Source: Knufia peltigerae
Lineage: Eukaryota; Ascomycota; Eurotiomycetes; Chaetothyriales; Trichomeriaceae
Assembly (NCBI GenBank): GCA_030247855.1
Contig: JAPDRN010000210.1
Span: 1-36,336, forward strand
Direction of reading: 5' to 3'
DNA: 36,336 nt
How positions within the stretch are numbered: position 1 is the stretch's first letter; every line of letters starts with the position of its first letter. Positions 1 to 7,702 of the stretch are shown one piece after another. A program made the position numbers and the translations under genes. The notes below the pieces were generated by a model. That model ran no database searches. It was not told the origin of the DNA and saw only the letters and a program-made list of their open reading frames with translations.

Positions 1-13
1 TCACGCGGCTGTT

Positions 14-128
14 GGTGGGTGTCGACCTTCGTCGACACGGCATTGCCTGCTTTTGGTGGGTGTCGACCTTGGTCGACACGGCATTGCCTGCTTTTGGTGG
101 GTGTCGACCTTGGTCGACACGGCATTGC
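14..128. repeat. Tandem array of three SMAG-type hairpins, 41-bp period
   Basis: Almost three copies of a 41-bp unit begin at 14, 55 and 96. Each contains a compact palindrome (19-38, 60-79, 101-120) of the form GTGTCGACC-TT-GGTCGACAC. The first copy has CTTC in place of CTTG at the centre, so its stem is 8 bp rather than 9. The core matches the palindrome at 24295-24314, which carries the GTAG prefix typical of S. maltophilia SMAG repeats. The array lies just downstream of the gnd stop, where it could stabilise the mRNA 3' end or terminate transcription. There is no gene between 1 and 146. Confidence 0.85.
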
Positions 129-146
129 TCCACGTCAAACCGGTGC

Positions 147-1052
147 TTACGACTTCTTGATGGCGTGGCCGCCGAATTCGTTGCGCATCGCCGACAGCAG
201 GCGGTCGGTGAACGAGTTCGACTCGCGCGAACGCAGGCGTTCGAGCAGCGACAGGGTGATCACCGGGGCCGGTACGTCCAGCGCAATCGCTTCGGCGACG
301 GTCCAGCGGCCTTCGCCGGAATCCTCCACGTACGGTGCGATGCCATCCAGCGAGGGATTGCGCTTGAGCGCTTCGGTGCTGAGGTCCAGCAGCCACGAAC
401 GCACCACGCTGCCGTGGCGCCAGACTTCGGCCACCTGGGCCAGGTCCAGCTCCATTTCCTGCTTGCGCTCCATCAGCGCGAAGCCTTCGGCGTAGGCCTG
501 CATCATTCCGTACTCGATGCCGTTGTGGACCATCTTGGTGAAGTGGCCTGCGCCGGACGGGCCCACGCGCGCCCAGCCACGGTCTTCGGCCGGTGCCAGC
601 GTGCGCAGCAGCGGTGCGATCTGCTCGACCACCGCGGCTTCGCCACCTACCATCAGGCTGTAGCCTTCCTGTAGGCCCCACACGCCACCGCTGGTGCCGC
701 AGTCGACGTAGCCCAGGTCGTCTTCGGCCAGCGCCTTGGCGCGACGGATCGAGTCCTGGTAGTTGGAGTTGCCACCGTCGATGACGACGTCACCTTCGGC
801 CAGGTGCGGGCTCAACTGGCCCAGCGTCTGGTCCACGGTCTCGCCAGCCGGCACCATCAGCCACACTACGCGCGGCACCGGCAGCGCCGCCACTGCGGCG
901 GCCAGCGAATCAACCACTTCCAGGCCGGCTTCAGCGGCGCGCTGGCGGGCACCCTCGCCCGGGTCGTAGCCGACCACGCGGTGGCCGCCGCGGTGCAGGC
1001 GCTGGGCCATGTTGGCGCCCATGCGGCCGAGGCCGATCATTGCAATATCCAT
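147..1052 (-). CDS. gnd: 6-phosphogluconate dehydrogenase, decarboxylating, short form
   Basis: Cytosolic oxidoreductase that converts 6-phosphogluconate to ribulose 5-phosphate and CO2 with reduction of NAD(P). The 301-residue protein opens with a Rossmann fold containing GLGRMGANMA. It then shows DGGNSNYQDS, CGTSGGVWGLQ and the catalytic segment KMVHNGIEYGMMQAYAEG. Its length matches the short, often NAD-preferring YqeC/GntZ-like class rather than the ~470-residue enterobacterial enzyme. The ATG at 1052 is preceded by AAGGTG. It starts 10 bp after the stop of the upstream exported-protein gene, so it is probably the last gene of a small operon. The array at 14-128 follows its stop. Confidence 0.93.
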   Translation of the reverse strand: MDIAMIGLGRMGANMAQRLHRGGHRVVGYDPGEGARQRAAEAGLEVVDSLAAAVAALPVPRVVWLMVPAGETVDQTLGQLSPHLAEGDVVIDGGNSNYQDSIRRAKALAEDDLGYVDCGTSGGVWGLQEGYSLMVGGEAAVVEQIAPLLRTLAPAEDRGWARVGPSGAGHFTKMVHNGIEYGMMQAYAEGFALMERKQEMELDLAQVAEVWRHGSVVRSWLLDLSTEALKRNPSLDGIAPYVEDSGEGRWTVAEAIALDVPAPVITLSLLERLRSRESNSFTDRLLSAMRNEFGGHAIKKS

Positions 1053-1062
1053 TGTTTCACCT

Positions 1063-2316
1063 TCAGTTGTTGTCGGAAGTCAGACTGCCTGGCCGGCCCG
1101 TCGTCGCGCAGTGGCGCAACTGCGCCTCGCGCCAACGCCGGTAGAGCGTGGTATGCAGATTGTGCAACGCCAGGTCGATGGAAAACGGCGTCCGCGGATT
1201 CCGGTCGAGCAGGCGGATGATGTGATAGCCGACAGGACGTATACCGCGTGGGTGCGCGTAGATCACGAACTGCTGGTAGAACGCATCGTCCAGCAACTGG
1301 TCCATCTGCTGCACGATTTCACGATAGCGCGGGGCCAACTGCTCACGCAGGGCCGGATCACGCTCGTACAGCAGCCGCTCGAAGTAGCGCTGGCCGACGC
1401 GCGGAATACCCTGCGCCAGCTGCCACAGGGCACGGTTGCGCTGGTCGTACCAGGCCAGGCCGCCGTGCTCGGCCAGCACCTGCGCGGCGCCCTCGCCCAC
1501 CTCCACCACGACGAAGTTCTCCGCCTGGTTGCTGAGATCGTCCAAGGTGCCTTTGTCGAAGACGTGTTCGATGAAGCCCGGCAGTCCGACAAAGGCCTGC
1601 CGCCCCATCGCCGACGTGCGCACGGCCTTGCCGTCGGCCATGAACTGGCCTGCCTGCGCACCCAGCAGGATGCTGTCGGTGTCGTGCAGGCCAAGGAACG
1701 TGCCGATGGACAGTTCGGCGGGCGCGAATTCCGTATCGAAGGCCGCATCGCCGTACAGCTCGCGTTGCGTGGCCAGCTGCGCGACCTGGCGGCCGACACC
1801 GCACTCGGCGCGCACGTGGCCCGTATAGAACGCATCCAGTGCGCGGCTGTTGCTGGCGGCCGGTACATAGCCGCGGCCGAAGCTGCGTACCCGCTGCCAC
1901 CCCTGTGCCTGGGCACCACGAGCGCCAAAGCCTATCCAACCCAGCTGCACACCGGTGAAGCGGAAGGTTTCATTGTCCTGCAGTGCCTGCGTGGCACGTT
2001 GCACGGCCGCGCCCAGTTCAAAGGCGTAGGCGCAGACCGTGGCCGGGTCGTCCAGCAGCTGCTGCAACAGGGCCTGCCGGTCGGCCTCAGCCAGCGTATC
2101 CGGCCAGCGCACACGCAGATCACCGGCCGCCTGCGCCTCGGCCAGCGAGGCACGCGTGCACACCGGCCCATCCTGCACCTGCGGTGCGCTGATCGCGGTG
2201 GTTTCGAAGCGCCATCCCAGCCGCTGCAGCAGGCCTTGGGTGCACTCGGCCGTAGCGGCCAGTGCGCTCAGCGGCCAGCCCAGCAGCAGGGCCCAGGCCA
2301 TCACCCTGCCACGCAC
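1063..2316 (-). CDS. Exported protein of unknown function
   Basis: A 417-residue protein of a family I do not recognise. It begins with a probable Sec signal peptide (RGR n-region, hydrophobic stretch WALLLGWPLSALA, cleavage near residue 21), so it is likely periplasmic. The C-terminal third is rich in charged, probably helical sequence. The chosen start is a GTG at 2316. A downstream ATG at 2301 would lose the positive n-region. The GTG lies 2 bp past the stop of the upstream lipoprotein gene, and gnd follows after 10 bp, so the three are probably co-transcribed and translationally coupled. Co-location with a lipoprotein and prc suggests an envelope role, but this is inference only. Confidence 0.75.
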   Translation of the reverse strand: MRGRVMAWALLLGWPLSALAATAECTQGLLQRLGWRFETTAISAPQVQDGPVCTRASLAEAQAAGDLRVRWPDTLAEADRQALLQQLLDDPATVCAYAFELGAAVQRATQALQDNETFRFTGVQLGWIGFGARGAQAQGWQRVRSFGRGYVPAASNSRALDAFYTGHVRAECGVGRQVAQLATQRELYGDAAFDTEFAPAELSIGTFLGLHDTDSILLGAQAGQFMADGKAVRTSAMGRQAFVGLPGFIEHVFDKGTLDDLSNQAENFVVVEVGEGAAQVLAEHGGLAWYDQRNRALWQLAQGIPRVGQRYFERLLYERDPALREQLAPRYREIVQQMDQLLDDAFYQQFVIYAHPRGIRPVGYHIIRLLDRNPRTPFSIDLALHNLHTTLYRRWREAQLRHCATTGRPGSLTSDNN

Positions 2317-2318
2317 GT

Positions 2319-2972
2319 TCAGCCCTGGTCCGTTGCTGCCGGCGCTGGTTCGGGCTCAGGCCCGGCAGGGGGCGGCGGCAGCGCAGCCGGTTGCGGTTGC
2401 GGTTGCGGTTGCGGTTGCGGTTGCGGTTGCGGTTGCGGCTCTGCTTTCACTGCCGCCGGCAGGTACTGCTGCAGGCGCTGGAAGAAGCGCCGATAGAATT
2501 CGGCATCGGTGATCGTGCTGCTGGCCACTTTCACCAGCGAGTCGTCATTGCTGCCGAACGGCAGCGACACCGAGCCCAACGCGCCCACGCCGACACTGGC
2601 CGAGGTCGGGCTCTTCTTCAGCGCATAGCGGTCCTGCACGGCGCTGACGAACACCAGCGCCTGGCTGCCACGCGGCGCGCACGAGATACGCAGCACCAGC
2701 TGTTCGTGATCATCCTCGCGCGGCTGGAAATTCTTGTTGCCTTCCACCTGCGCGTCGTCCGACCGTGCGATGGCATAGCCCTGGCTGAGCAGCGTGCGCC
2801 GTGCCGCCTCGCAGGCTTCGGCCGGACGGCCATCGACGGTGCGCGAGAAGGTGTCGCCGGAGTCGAAGGACTCCCGCAACAGACTGCTGTCGGCGGCACG
2901 ACCGCCACAGGCGGTCAATGCCAAGGCACTGATGGCAGCCAGCAGGGAAGCAGAAAGAAGGGAGGCCCGCAT
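2319..2972 (-). CDS. Lipoprotein with C-terminal Pro-Gln repeat tail
   Basis: A 217-residue lipoprotein of unknown function. The ATG at 2972 is chosen over a longer frame to 2999 because a clear AGGAG precedes it by about 7 bp and it opens directly into a lipoprotein signal (hydrophobic core, then LALTACGG, lipidated Cys near residue 22). The middle contains motifs such as RTVDGRPAEACEAARRTLL and an NDDSLVKVASSTITDAEFYRRFF segment. This is followed by about eight Pro-Gln dipeptides and a Pro/Ala/Glu-rich end, probably a flexible wall-spanning or disordered tail. It lies 105 bp downstream of prc and 2 bp upstream of the next gene. The Pro-Gln tract is encoded by a hexanucleotide microsatellite. 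Confidence 0.8.
   Translation of the reverse strand: MRASLLSASLLAAISALALTACGGRAADSSLLRESFDSGDTFSRTVDGRPAEACEAARRTLLSQGYAIARSDDAQVEGNKNFQPREDDHEQLVLRISCAPRGSQALVFVSAVQDRYALKKSPTSASVGVGALGSVSLPFGSNDDSLVKVASSTITDAEFYRRFFQRLQQYLPAAVKAEPQPQPQPQPQPQPQPQPAALPPPPAGPEPEPAPAATDQG
2389..2436. repeat. Hexanucleotide microsatellite (GGTTGC)8 inside the lipoprotein gene
   Basis: Eight uninterrupted copies of GGTTGC (GCAACC on the coding strand) encode alternating Pro and Gln. The unit is a multiple of three, so gain or loss of copies changes tail length without shifting the frame. Confidence 0.95.
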
Positions 2973-3077
2973 GGGTACTCCTGCGAAGACGGTAATCACG
3001 AGGGTAGCCCCCTGGCCGTGTGCGCCGGGTCGAAAACACCGGGCCCGTCCCCCACCGTTGTACCCGGTTCATGTCAA

Positions 3078-5255
3078 TCAGTCGGCCCAGCGGCCTGCGG
3101 CGGTGGACTGCGGCAGCACCTGCGCCGACAGCGGACGGTCGGCCTCCAGCAGGTTCACCGCGTCGGCCAGGATCGAGGCCGATTCACGCAGCAACGGATC
3201 CGGGCGCTTCTCGGCGGCCTTCTCGCGGGCGGCATCCTTGACGATGTCGCGCTCGTTGCCGGTCAGGCCGTCATCGCTGCTGTCATCGGCCAGCGGGTCC
3301 AGGGCCAGGCCCAGTTCCTTGCGCACGATCTGGCGCTGCTTGCGCTGGGTGTCCTGGCGCTCGCGCTCGGCACGACGGGTCGCTTCATTCAGCGAAACGT
3401 ACTTCTTCGCTGCTTCAGTACGGAACTGCTCCACGTCCTCGTTCCACCACTGGAATTCCTTGTCGGTGGCGATACGCGAGTCATGGCGCGTTTCCAGCTT
3501 CGGCAGCAGCGGCGCGAAGTTGCCGTACTGGGTGTGCGGCACCGCGGCGATGCGGGTCCACGGCAGCGCATTGTCGTAGGTGCTCTCGCCGAACTCGGTG
3601 GCATCGACGCTGGCCGGGAACGCCAGGTCCGGCACCACACCCTTGTGCTGGGTGCTGCTGCCGCTGATGCGGAAGAACTGGGCGATGGTCAGCTTCACTT
3701 GGCCAAAGCGCTGGGATTCGCCACTCGGCCAGCGGTCCAGGTCGACGATGTTCTGCACCGTGCCCTTGCCGAAACTGGTTTCACCGATGACCAGGCCACG
3801 ACCGTAGTCCTGGATGGCACCGGCAAAGATCTCCGATGCCGACGCCGAACCACGGTTGATCAGTACGGCCAGCGGACCGTCCCATGCCACGCCCTGGTTG
3901 CGGTCACTGTTGACGGTGACACGGCCACCGGATTCGCGCACCTGCACCACCGGACCCTGCTCGATGAACAGACCGGTCAGCTCGATGGCTTCATCCAGCG
4001 AACCACCACCGTTGTTGCGCAGATCCAGCACCACGCCGTCCAGCTTGTCGGTCTTGAAACCGGCCAGCAGCTTGGCCACGTCGCGGGTGGCCGAAGCGTA
4101 GTCGGCGGCGTTGCGACGACGGCCTTCGAAGTCCTGGTAGAAGGTCGGCAGCTTGATCACACCAACCTTGCGTGCCGGCTCGCCATTGGCGGACGGGATG
4201 GTCATGGTCTCGCCCTTGGCGGCCTGTTCGGCCAGGCGCACCTTCTGCCGGGTCAGCACCAGCGTGTGGTGCTTGCCGTCAACGCCGGCTTCGGCAGGAA
4301 TGAATTCCAGCTTGACGTCGGTGTCCTTGGCGCCGCGGATCTTGGCCACCACATCGTCGATGCGCCAGCCGATCACATCTTCCACCAGCCCGGACTTGCC
4401 CTGGCCGACACCGACGATGCGGTCGCCCGGCTTCAGCGTGCCATCCACGGCAGCCGGACCACCGGCGATGATCTCGCGGATCACCACCACGTCGTCCTGG
4501 CGCTGCAGCTGCGCGCCGATGCCTTCCAGCGACAGCGACATCGCCTGGTTGAAGTTCTCGGCGGTACGCGGAGTGAAGTAATCGGTGTGCGGATCAACCG
4601 CGCTGGTGTAGGCGTTCATGAAGAACTGGAAGGTGTCTTCGCCCTTCAGCTCGTTGACCGACTTTTCCAGGGTGGCGTAACGCTTGTCCAGCGTCTTGCG
4701 GATGTCATCGGACTTCTTGCCGGCCAGCTTCAGGCGCAGCCAATCGTTCTTCACCGACTTGCGCCACAGCTCGTCGAGCTCGGCATTGGACGCCGCCCAC
4801 GGCACGTCCTTGCGGTCGTACTCAAAGCGCTCATCGGTGGTGAAATCCGGTTCCTGCTTGAGCAGCTTGCGCGCATAGGCCACCCGCTCGCCGACGCGCT
4901 GCTTGTAGATCGCGAACACCTGGAAGGCCGGCTCCAGTTCGCCGCCGCGGATGGCATTGGCAATGCCGGCCTGGAACGGCGCGAAGCGGGTGATGTCGGC
5001 CTGGGTGAAGTACTGCTTGCCGCCGTCCAGCGTCTCCAGGTAGCGCTTGAACACATCCTTGGAGGTGGCTTCATCGAGCGCACGCGGGCGATAGGCGTAG
5101 CGGCTGTCGGACAACAGGCCGTACACCAGCTTGGAGGTGGTCACCTGATCGGCGGTGGAGGCAGCCGGCAACGCCGGCGAGTCGGCCTTGGCCGCCAGCG
5201 CCAGCGGCGCGACCAGCGCCAGGGCCATCAGGAATGCGGGGGCTTTGAATTTCAT
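3078..5255 (-). CDS. prc: Carboxy-terminal (tail-specific) protease Prc/Tsp
   Basis: Periplasmic serine protease of family S41 that degrades proteins with nonpolar C-termini and trims envelope substrates. In other bacteria these include peptidoglycan hydrolases and PBP3. The 725-residue protein has an N-terminal signal peptide (hydrophobic to about residue 22) and an N-terminal helical domain. A PDZ domain follows (IGAQLQRQDDVVVIREIIAGG, then GTLKPGDRIVGVG). The protease core shows the catalytic serine in GSASASEIFAG near residue 470 and the lysine in SFGKGTVQ near 496, the Ser-Lys dyad spacing of E. coli Tsp. A basic C-terminal Tsp domain (RRAERERQDTQRKQRQ) completes it. Full length for the Gammaproteobacterial class. 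The ATG at 5255 begins the signal peptide. Confidence 0.96.
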   Translation of the reverse strand: MKFKAPAFLMALALVAPLALAAKADSPALPAASTADQVTTSKLVYGLLSDSRYAYRPRALDEATSKDVFKRYLETLDGGKQYFTQADITRFAPFQAGIANAIRGGELEPAFQVFAIYKQRVGERVAYARKLLKQEPDFTTDERFEYDRKDVPWAASNAELDELWRKSVKNDWLRLKLAGKKSDDIRKTLDKRYATLEKSVNELKGEDTFQFFMNAYTSAVDPHTDYFTPRTAENFNQAMSLSLEGIGAQLQRQDDVVVIREIIAGGPAAVDGTLKPGDRIVGVGQGKSGLVEDVIGWRIDDVVAKIRGAKDTDVKLEFIPAEAGVDGKHHTLVLTRQKVRLAEQAAKGETMTIPSANGEPARKVGVIKLPTFYQDFEGRRRNAADYASATRDVAKLLAGFKTDKLDGVVLDLRNNGGGSLDEAIELTGLFIEQGPVVQVRESGGRVTVNSDRNQGVAWDGPLAVLINRGSASASEIFAGAIQDYGRGLVIGETSFGKGTVQNIVDLDRWPSGESQRFGQVKLTIAQFFRISGSSTQHKGVVPDLAFPASVDATEFGESTYDNALPWTRIAAVPHTQYGNFAPLLPKLETRHDSRIATDKEFQWWNEDVEQFRTEAAKKYVSLNEATRRAERERQDTQRKQRQIVRKELGLALDPLADDSSDDGLTGNERDIVKDAAREKAAEKRPDPLLRESASILADAVNLLEADRPLSAQVLPQSTAAGRWAD

Positions 5256-5413
5256 TGACGTGCTCGAAGGCGCCTTGCCAAGGGGGAGACTGCAGGGTGT
5301 TCAGACACCGCGACAGTGCCGAAAGTTGCCGGGTTTGTCACCCGCCCACGTTCGGTGGAAAACCAGCCTAGCGGGGCCGGTGTAGCAAATTGTGAATGCA
5401 GGCCGACGGAGCG

Positions 5414-6424
5414 TCAGGAAACGCCGGCGCCCTTGGCCTGTACGTCGGCGTGGTACGACGAGCGCACCATCGGGCCGGAGGCCACGTGGCTGAAGCCCAG
5501 CTCGTAACCGTAGACTTCCAGCGCCTTGTAGTCTTCCGGGGTCCAGTACTTCAGCACCGGGTGATGATGCGCGGTCGGCTGCAGGTACTGGCCGATGGTG
5601 ATCATGTCCACGTTGTGCGCACGCAGGTCGCGCATGGTGGCCTTGATCTGTTCGAAGTCTTCGCCCAGGCCCAGCATGATGCCCGACTTGGTCGGCACGT
5701 CAGGGTGCTGTGCCTTGAAGTTCTTCAGCAGGTTCAACGACCACTGGTAATCGGCACCCGGGCGCACGTTGCGGTACAGGTCCGGAACGGTTTCGATGTT
5801 GTGGTTGAACACATCCGGCGGGTTCTGCGCGAGGATCTCCAGCGCGCGCTCCATGCGGCCCTTGCCGCGAAAGTCCGGGGTCAGCACTTCAATGCGGGTG
5901 CCCGGCGACTTCTCGCGGATGGCGGTGATGCAGTCGACAAAGTGCTGGGCACCGCCGTCGCGCAGGTCATCGCGGTCGACGCTGGTCACCACCACGTACT
6001 TCAGACCCATGTCGGCCACGGTCTGGCCCAGGCTGGCCGGCTCGTTGGCATCGGGCGGCTTCGGCCGGCCGTGTGCCACGTCGCAGAACGAGCAGCGACG
6101 GGTGCAGACCTCGCCCAGGATCATGAAGGTGGCGGTGCCGTGGCTGAAGCATTCGTGGATGTTCGGGCAGCTGGCCTCTTCGCACACAGTCACCAGGCGG
6201 TTCTCGCGCAGTTTGGCTTTCAGGTTCTGCACGGCATTGCCCGAAGGAATGCGCACGCGGATCCAGGAGGGCTTGCGCAGCACCGGCACGTCGGCGAACT
6301 GCACCGGCGAACGGTTGATCTTGTCCCCACCCATCTGCTTGACCCCGGCCTGCAACGGCGCGGTGGACGGAAGCTCGGCCTGCACGATCTGCAGGGGAAT
6401 GGTGCGGGCAGTGGTTTCAGTCAT
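5414..6424 (-). CDS. lipA: Lipoyl synthase (radical SAM)
   Basis: Inserts two sulfur atoms into protein-bound octanoyl groups to form the lipoyl cofactor of pyruvate and 2-oxoglutarate dehydrogenases and the glycine cleavage system. In the 336-residue protein both iron-sulfur cluster motifs are intact: the auxiliary-cluster cysteines at 81, 86 and 92 (CEEASCPNIHEC) and the radical-SAM cysteines at 107, 111 and 114 (CTRRCSFC). The conserved C-terminal RSSYHA segment that supplies a serine ligand to the auxiliary cluster is also present. It starts 17 bp after the lipB stop, completing a ybeD-lipB-lipA operon, the same order as in many Gammaproteobacteria. Confidence 0.97.
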   Translation of the reverse strand: MTETTARTIPLQIVQAELPSTAPLQAGVKQMGGDKINRSPVQFADVPVLRKPSWIRVRIPSGNAVQNLKAKLRENRLVTVCEEASCPNIHECFSHGTATFMILGEVCTRRCSFCDVAHGRPKPPDANEPASLGQTVADMGLKYVVVTSVDRDDLRDGGAQHFVDCITAIREKSPGTRIEVLTPDFRGKGRMERALEILAQNPPDVFNHNIETVPDLYRNVRPGADYQWSLNLLKNFKAQHPDVPTKSGIMLGLGEDFEQIKATMRDLRAHNVDMITIGQYLQPTAHHHPVLKYWTPEDYKALEVYGYELGFSHVASGPMVRSSYHADVQAKGAGVS

Positions 6425-6441
6425 GGCGTTTCCGGGGGCGG

Positions 6442-7155
6442 TCAGGCGGCCGCAGAGAGATCAGGCAGTTCAGGCACGGGCTGCAGCAGCAGGCCGAACT
6501 GGCGGGCCAGGTGGTCCAGCAGCACCGGCTTGACGGCGTCCATCCCGGACGGACCGCCCAAGTCTAGCACCGTGGTCACCTGCAACCCCTCGTAACCACA
6601 GGGGTTGATGCGATGGAAAGGGTCAAGGTCCATGGCCACGTTGAAGGCCAGGCCATGGAAGGTGCAGCCGCGGCGCACGCGGATGCCGAGCGCGGCGATC
6701 TTGGCGCCACCGACATAGACGCCCGGGGCGCCGTCGAGCCGTTCGGCACCGATGTTCCACTCGGCCAGCGTGTCGATGATGGCCTGCTCGATGCGGCACA
6801 CGTAGTCGCGCACGCCGATGCCCAGCCGCGGCAGACGCAGCAGCGGGTAGATCACGATCTGGCCGGGGCCGTGGTAGGTCACCTGGCCGCCGCGATCGAC
6901 GTGGACCACCGGGATCTCACCCGGCGCCAGCACGTGCTCGACCTTGCCGGCCTGGCCCAGGGTGAACACCGGATCGTGCTCGACCACCCACAGTTCGTCG
7001 AGCGTGTCGTCGTCGCGCTGGTCGGTGAAACGCTGCATGGCGTGCCAGACCGGTTCGTAGGGCTGGCGCCCCAGGTCACGGACCACCGCCGGGCGCGGCG
7101 GACGCGCCTCGGGGGCCGCCACTTCGGCAGGGCAGCTGACGGCTACACCGTCCAC
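6442..7155 (-). CDS. lipB: Octanoyl-[acyl-carrier-protein]:protein N-octanoyltransferase
   Basis: Transfers octanoate from acyl-carrier protein to lipoyl domains, the step before LipA. The 237-residue protein contains the family signature GGQVTYHGPGQ near residue 90, the catalytic lysine 152 in GGAKIAALG and the catalytic cysteine 186 in INPCGYEG. The start is a GTG at 7155. It lies inside the end of the preceding DUF493 gene (13-bp overlap) and is preceded by GGAAG, which suggests translational coupling. The first ~22 residues are Pro/Ala-rich and not part of the core fold, so a later start cannot be excluded. Confidence 0.95.
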   Translation of the reverse strand: MDGVAVSCPAEVAAPEARPPRPAVVRDLGRQPYEPVWHAMQRFTDQRDDDTLDELWVVEHDPVFTLGQAGKVEHVLAPGEIPVVHVDRGGQVTYHGPGQIVIYPLLRLPRLGIGVRDYVCRIEQAIIDTLAEWNIGAERLDGAPGVYVGGAKIAALGIRVRRGCTFHGLAFNVAMDLDPFHRINPCGYEGLQVTTVLDLGGPSGMDAVKPVLLDHLARQFGLLLQPVPELPDLSAAA

Positions 7156-7421
7156 TTCACTTCCGGGTGGTCGCGCAGGGCCTGGTGGGCCACGTCGTAC
7201 TGTTCACGGTTCTCGGCCCGGAAGACCAGGCGCACCGAGACGTACTTGCCGTTGGACGAATGCTTCCAGCTGATGCGCTCGTTCACCACGTCAACGCCAG
7301 CAGCCAGCAGCAGGCGGGGGAGTTCGTGCTCCAGGCCGCGGTTGGCCGGGCCCATCGCGCTGAGCTCGAACTGACCGGGGAACTGGAAGCCGTGTTCGGG
7401 ATTGTCGGACTTGATTTCCAT
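7143..7421 (-). CDS. ybeD: DUF493 / YbeD-family protein linked to lipoate genes
   Basis: Small cytosolic protein of 92 residues from the YbeD (DUF493) family, which has a ferredoxin-like alpha-beta fold resembling regulatory ACT domains. Its function is not established, although it is conserved beside lipB. Visible family features are the N-terminal FQFPGQFELSAMG strand and the C-terminal VFRAENREQYDVAHQALRDHPEVKWTV. The ATG at 7421 is chosen because the extension to 7517 is not family-like. It is the first gene of the ybeD-lipB-lipA operon and its end overlaps the lipB start. Upstream, 7422-7702 has no gene and must hold the divergent promoters for this operon and the lpxR-like gene. Confidence 0.9.
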   Translation of the reverse strand: MEIKSDNPEHGFQFPGQFELSAMGPANRGLEHELPRLLLAAGVDVVNERISWKHSSNGKYVSVRLVFRAENREQYDVAHQALRDHPEVKWTV

Positions 7422-7702
7422 GCGCCCATTATCGGGCCGCAGGGCAACAAACCCAAGAGTATTCACATAGGCCGGCGGCACCGCAGGCGGGCCGCTGCGT
7501 TGCAGCTGAACGTCCATTCAGGTCCGGATCCAACTCCGAGGGGCCCCGCCCCCGTCCCCTCGGCTCCGCCTGCGGTAACCAATTGTATCGATCAGACAAT
7601 GTTGTTTTCGGAACAGACAAGTGATCCCAGCGCGCTCGTTCCGTCACGGCACCGGGAGTAACGTGTCGTTGCATAAAACGACAAACAAAAGCCCCCTTCC
7701 CG

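Noticed and set aside
14..128. Possible CRISPR array
   Set aside because: The three units repeat along their whole 41-bp length with no unique spacers and carry a short SMAG-type hairpin, so this is a tandem repeat.
2262..5258. Plus-strand open frame of 998 codons
   Set aside because: It is antisense to prc and the lipoprotein gene. Its His/Gln/Arg-rich composition is typical of a high-GC shadow frame, and the opposite strand has clear catalytic motifs.
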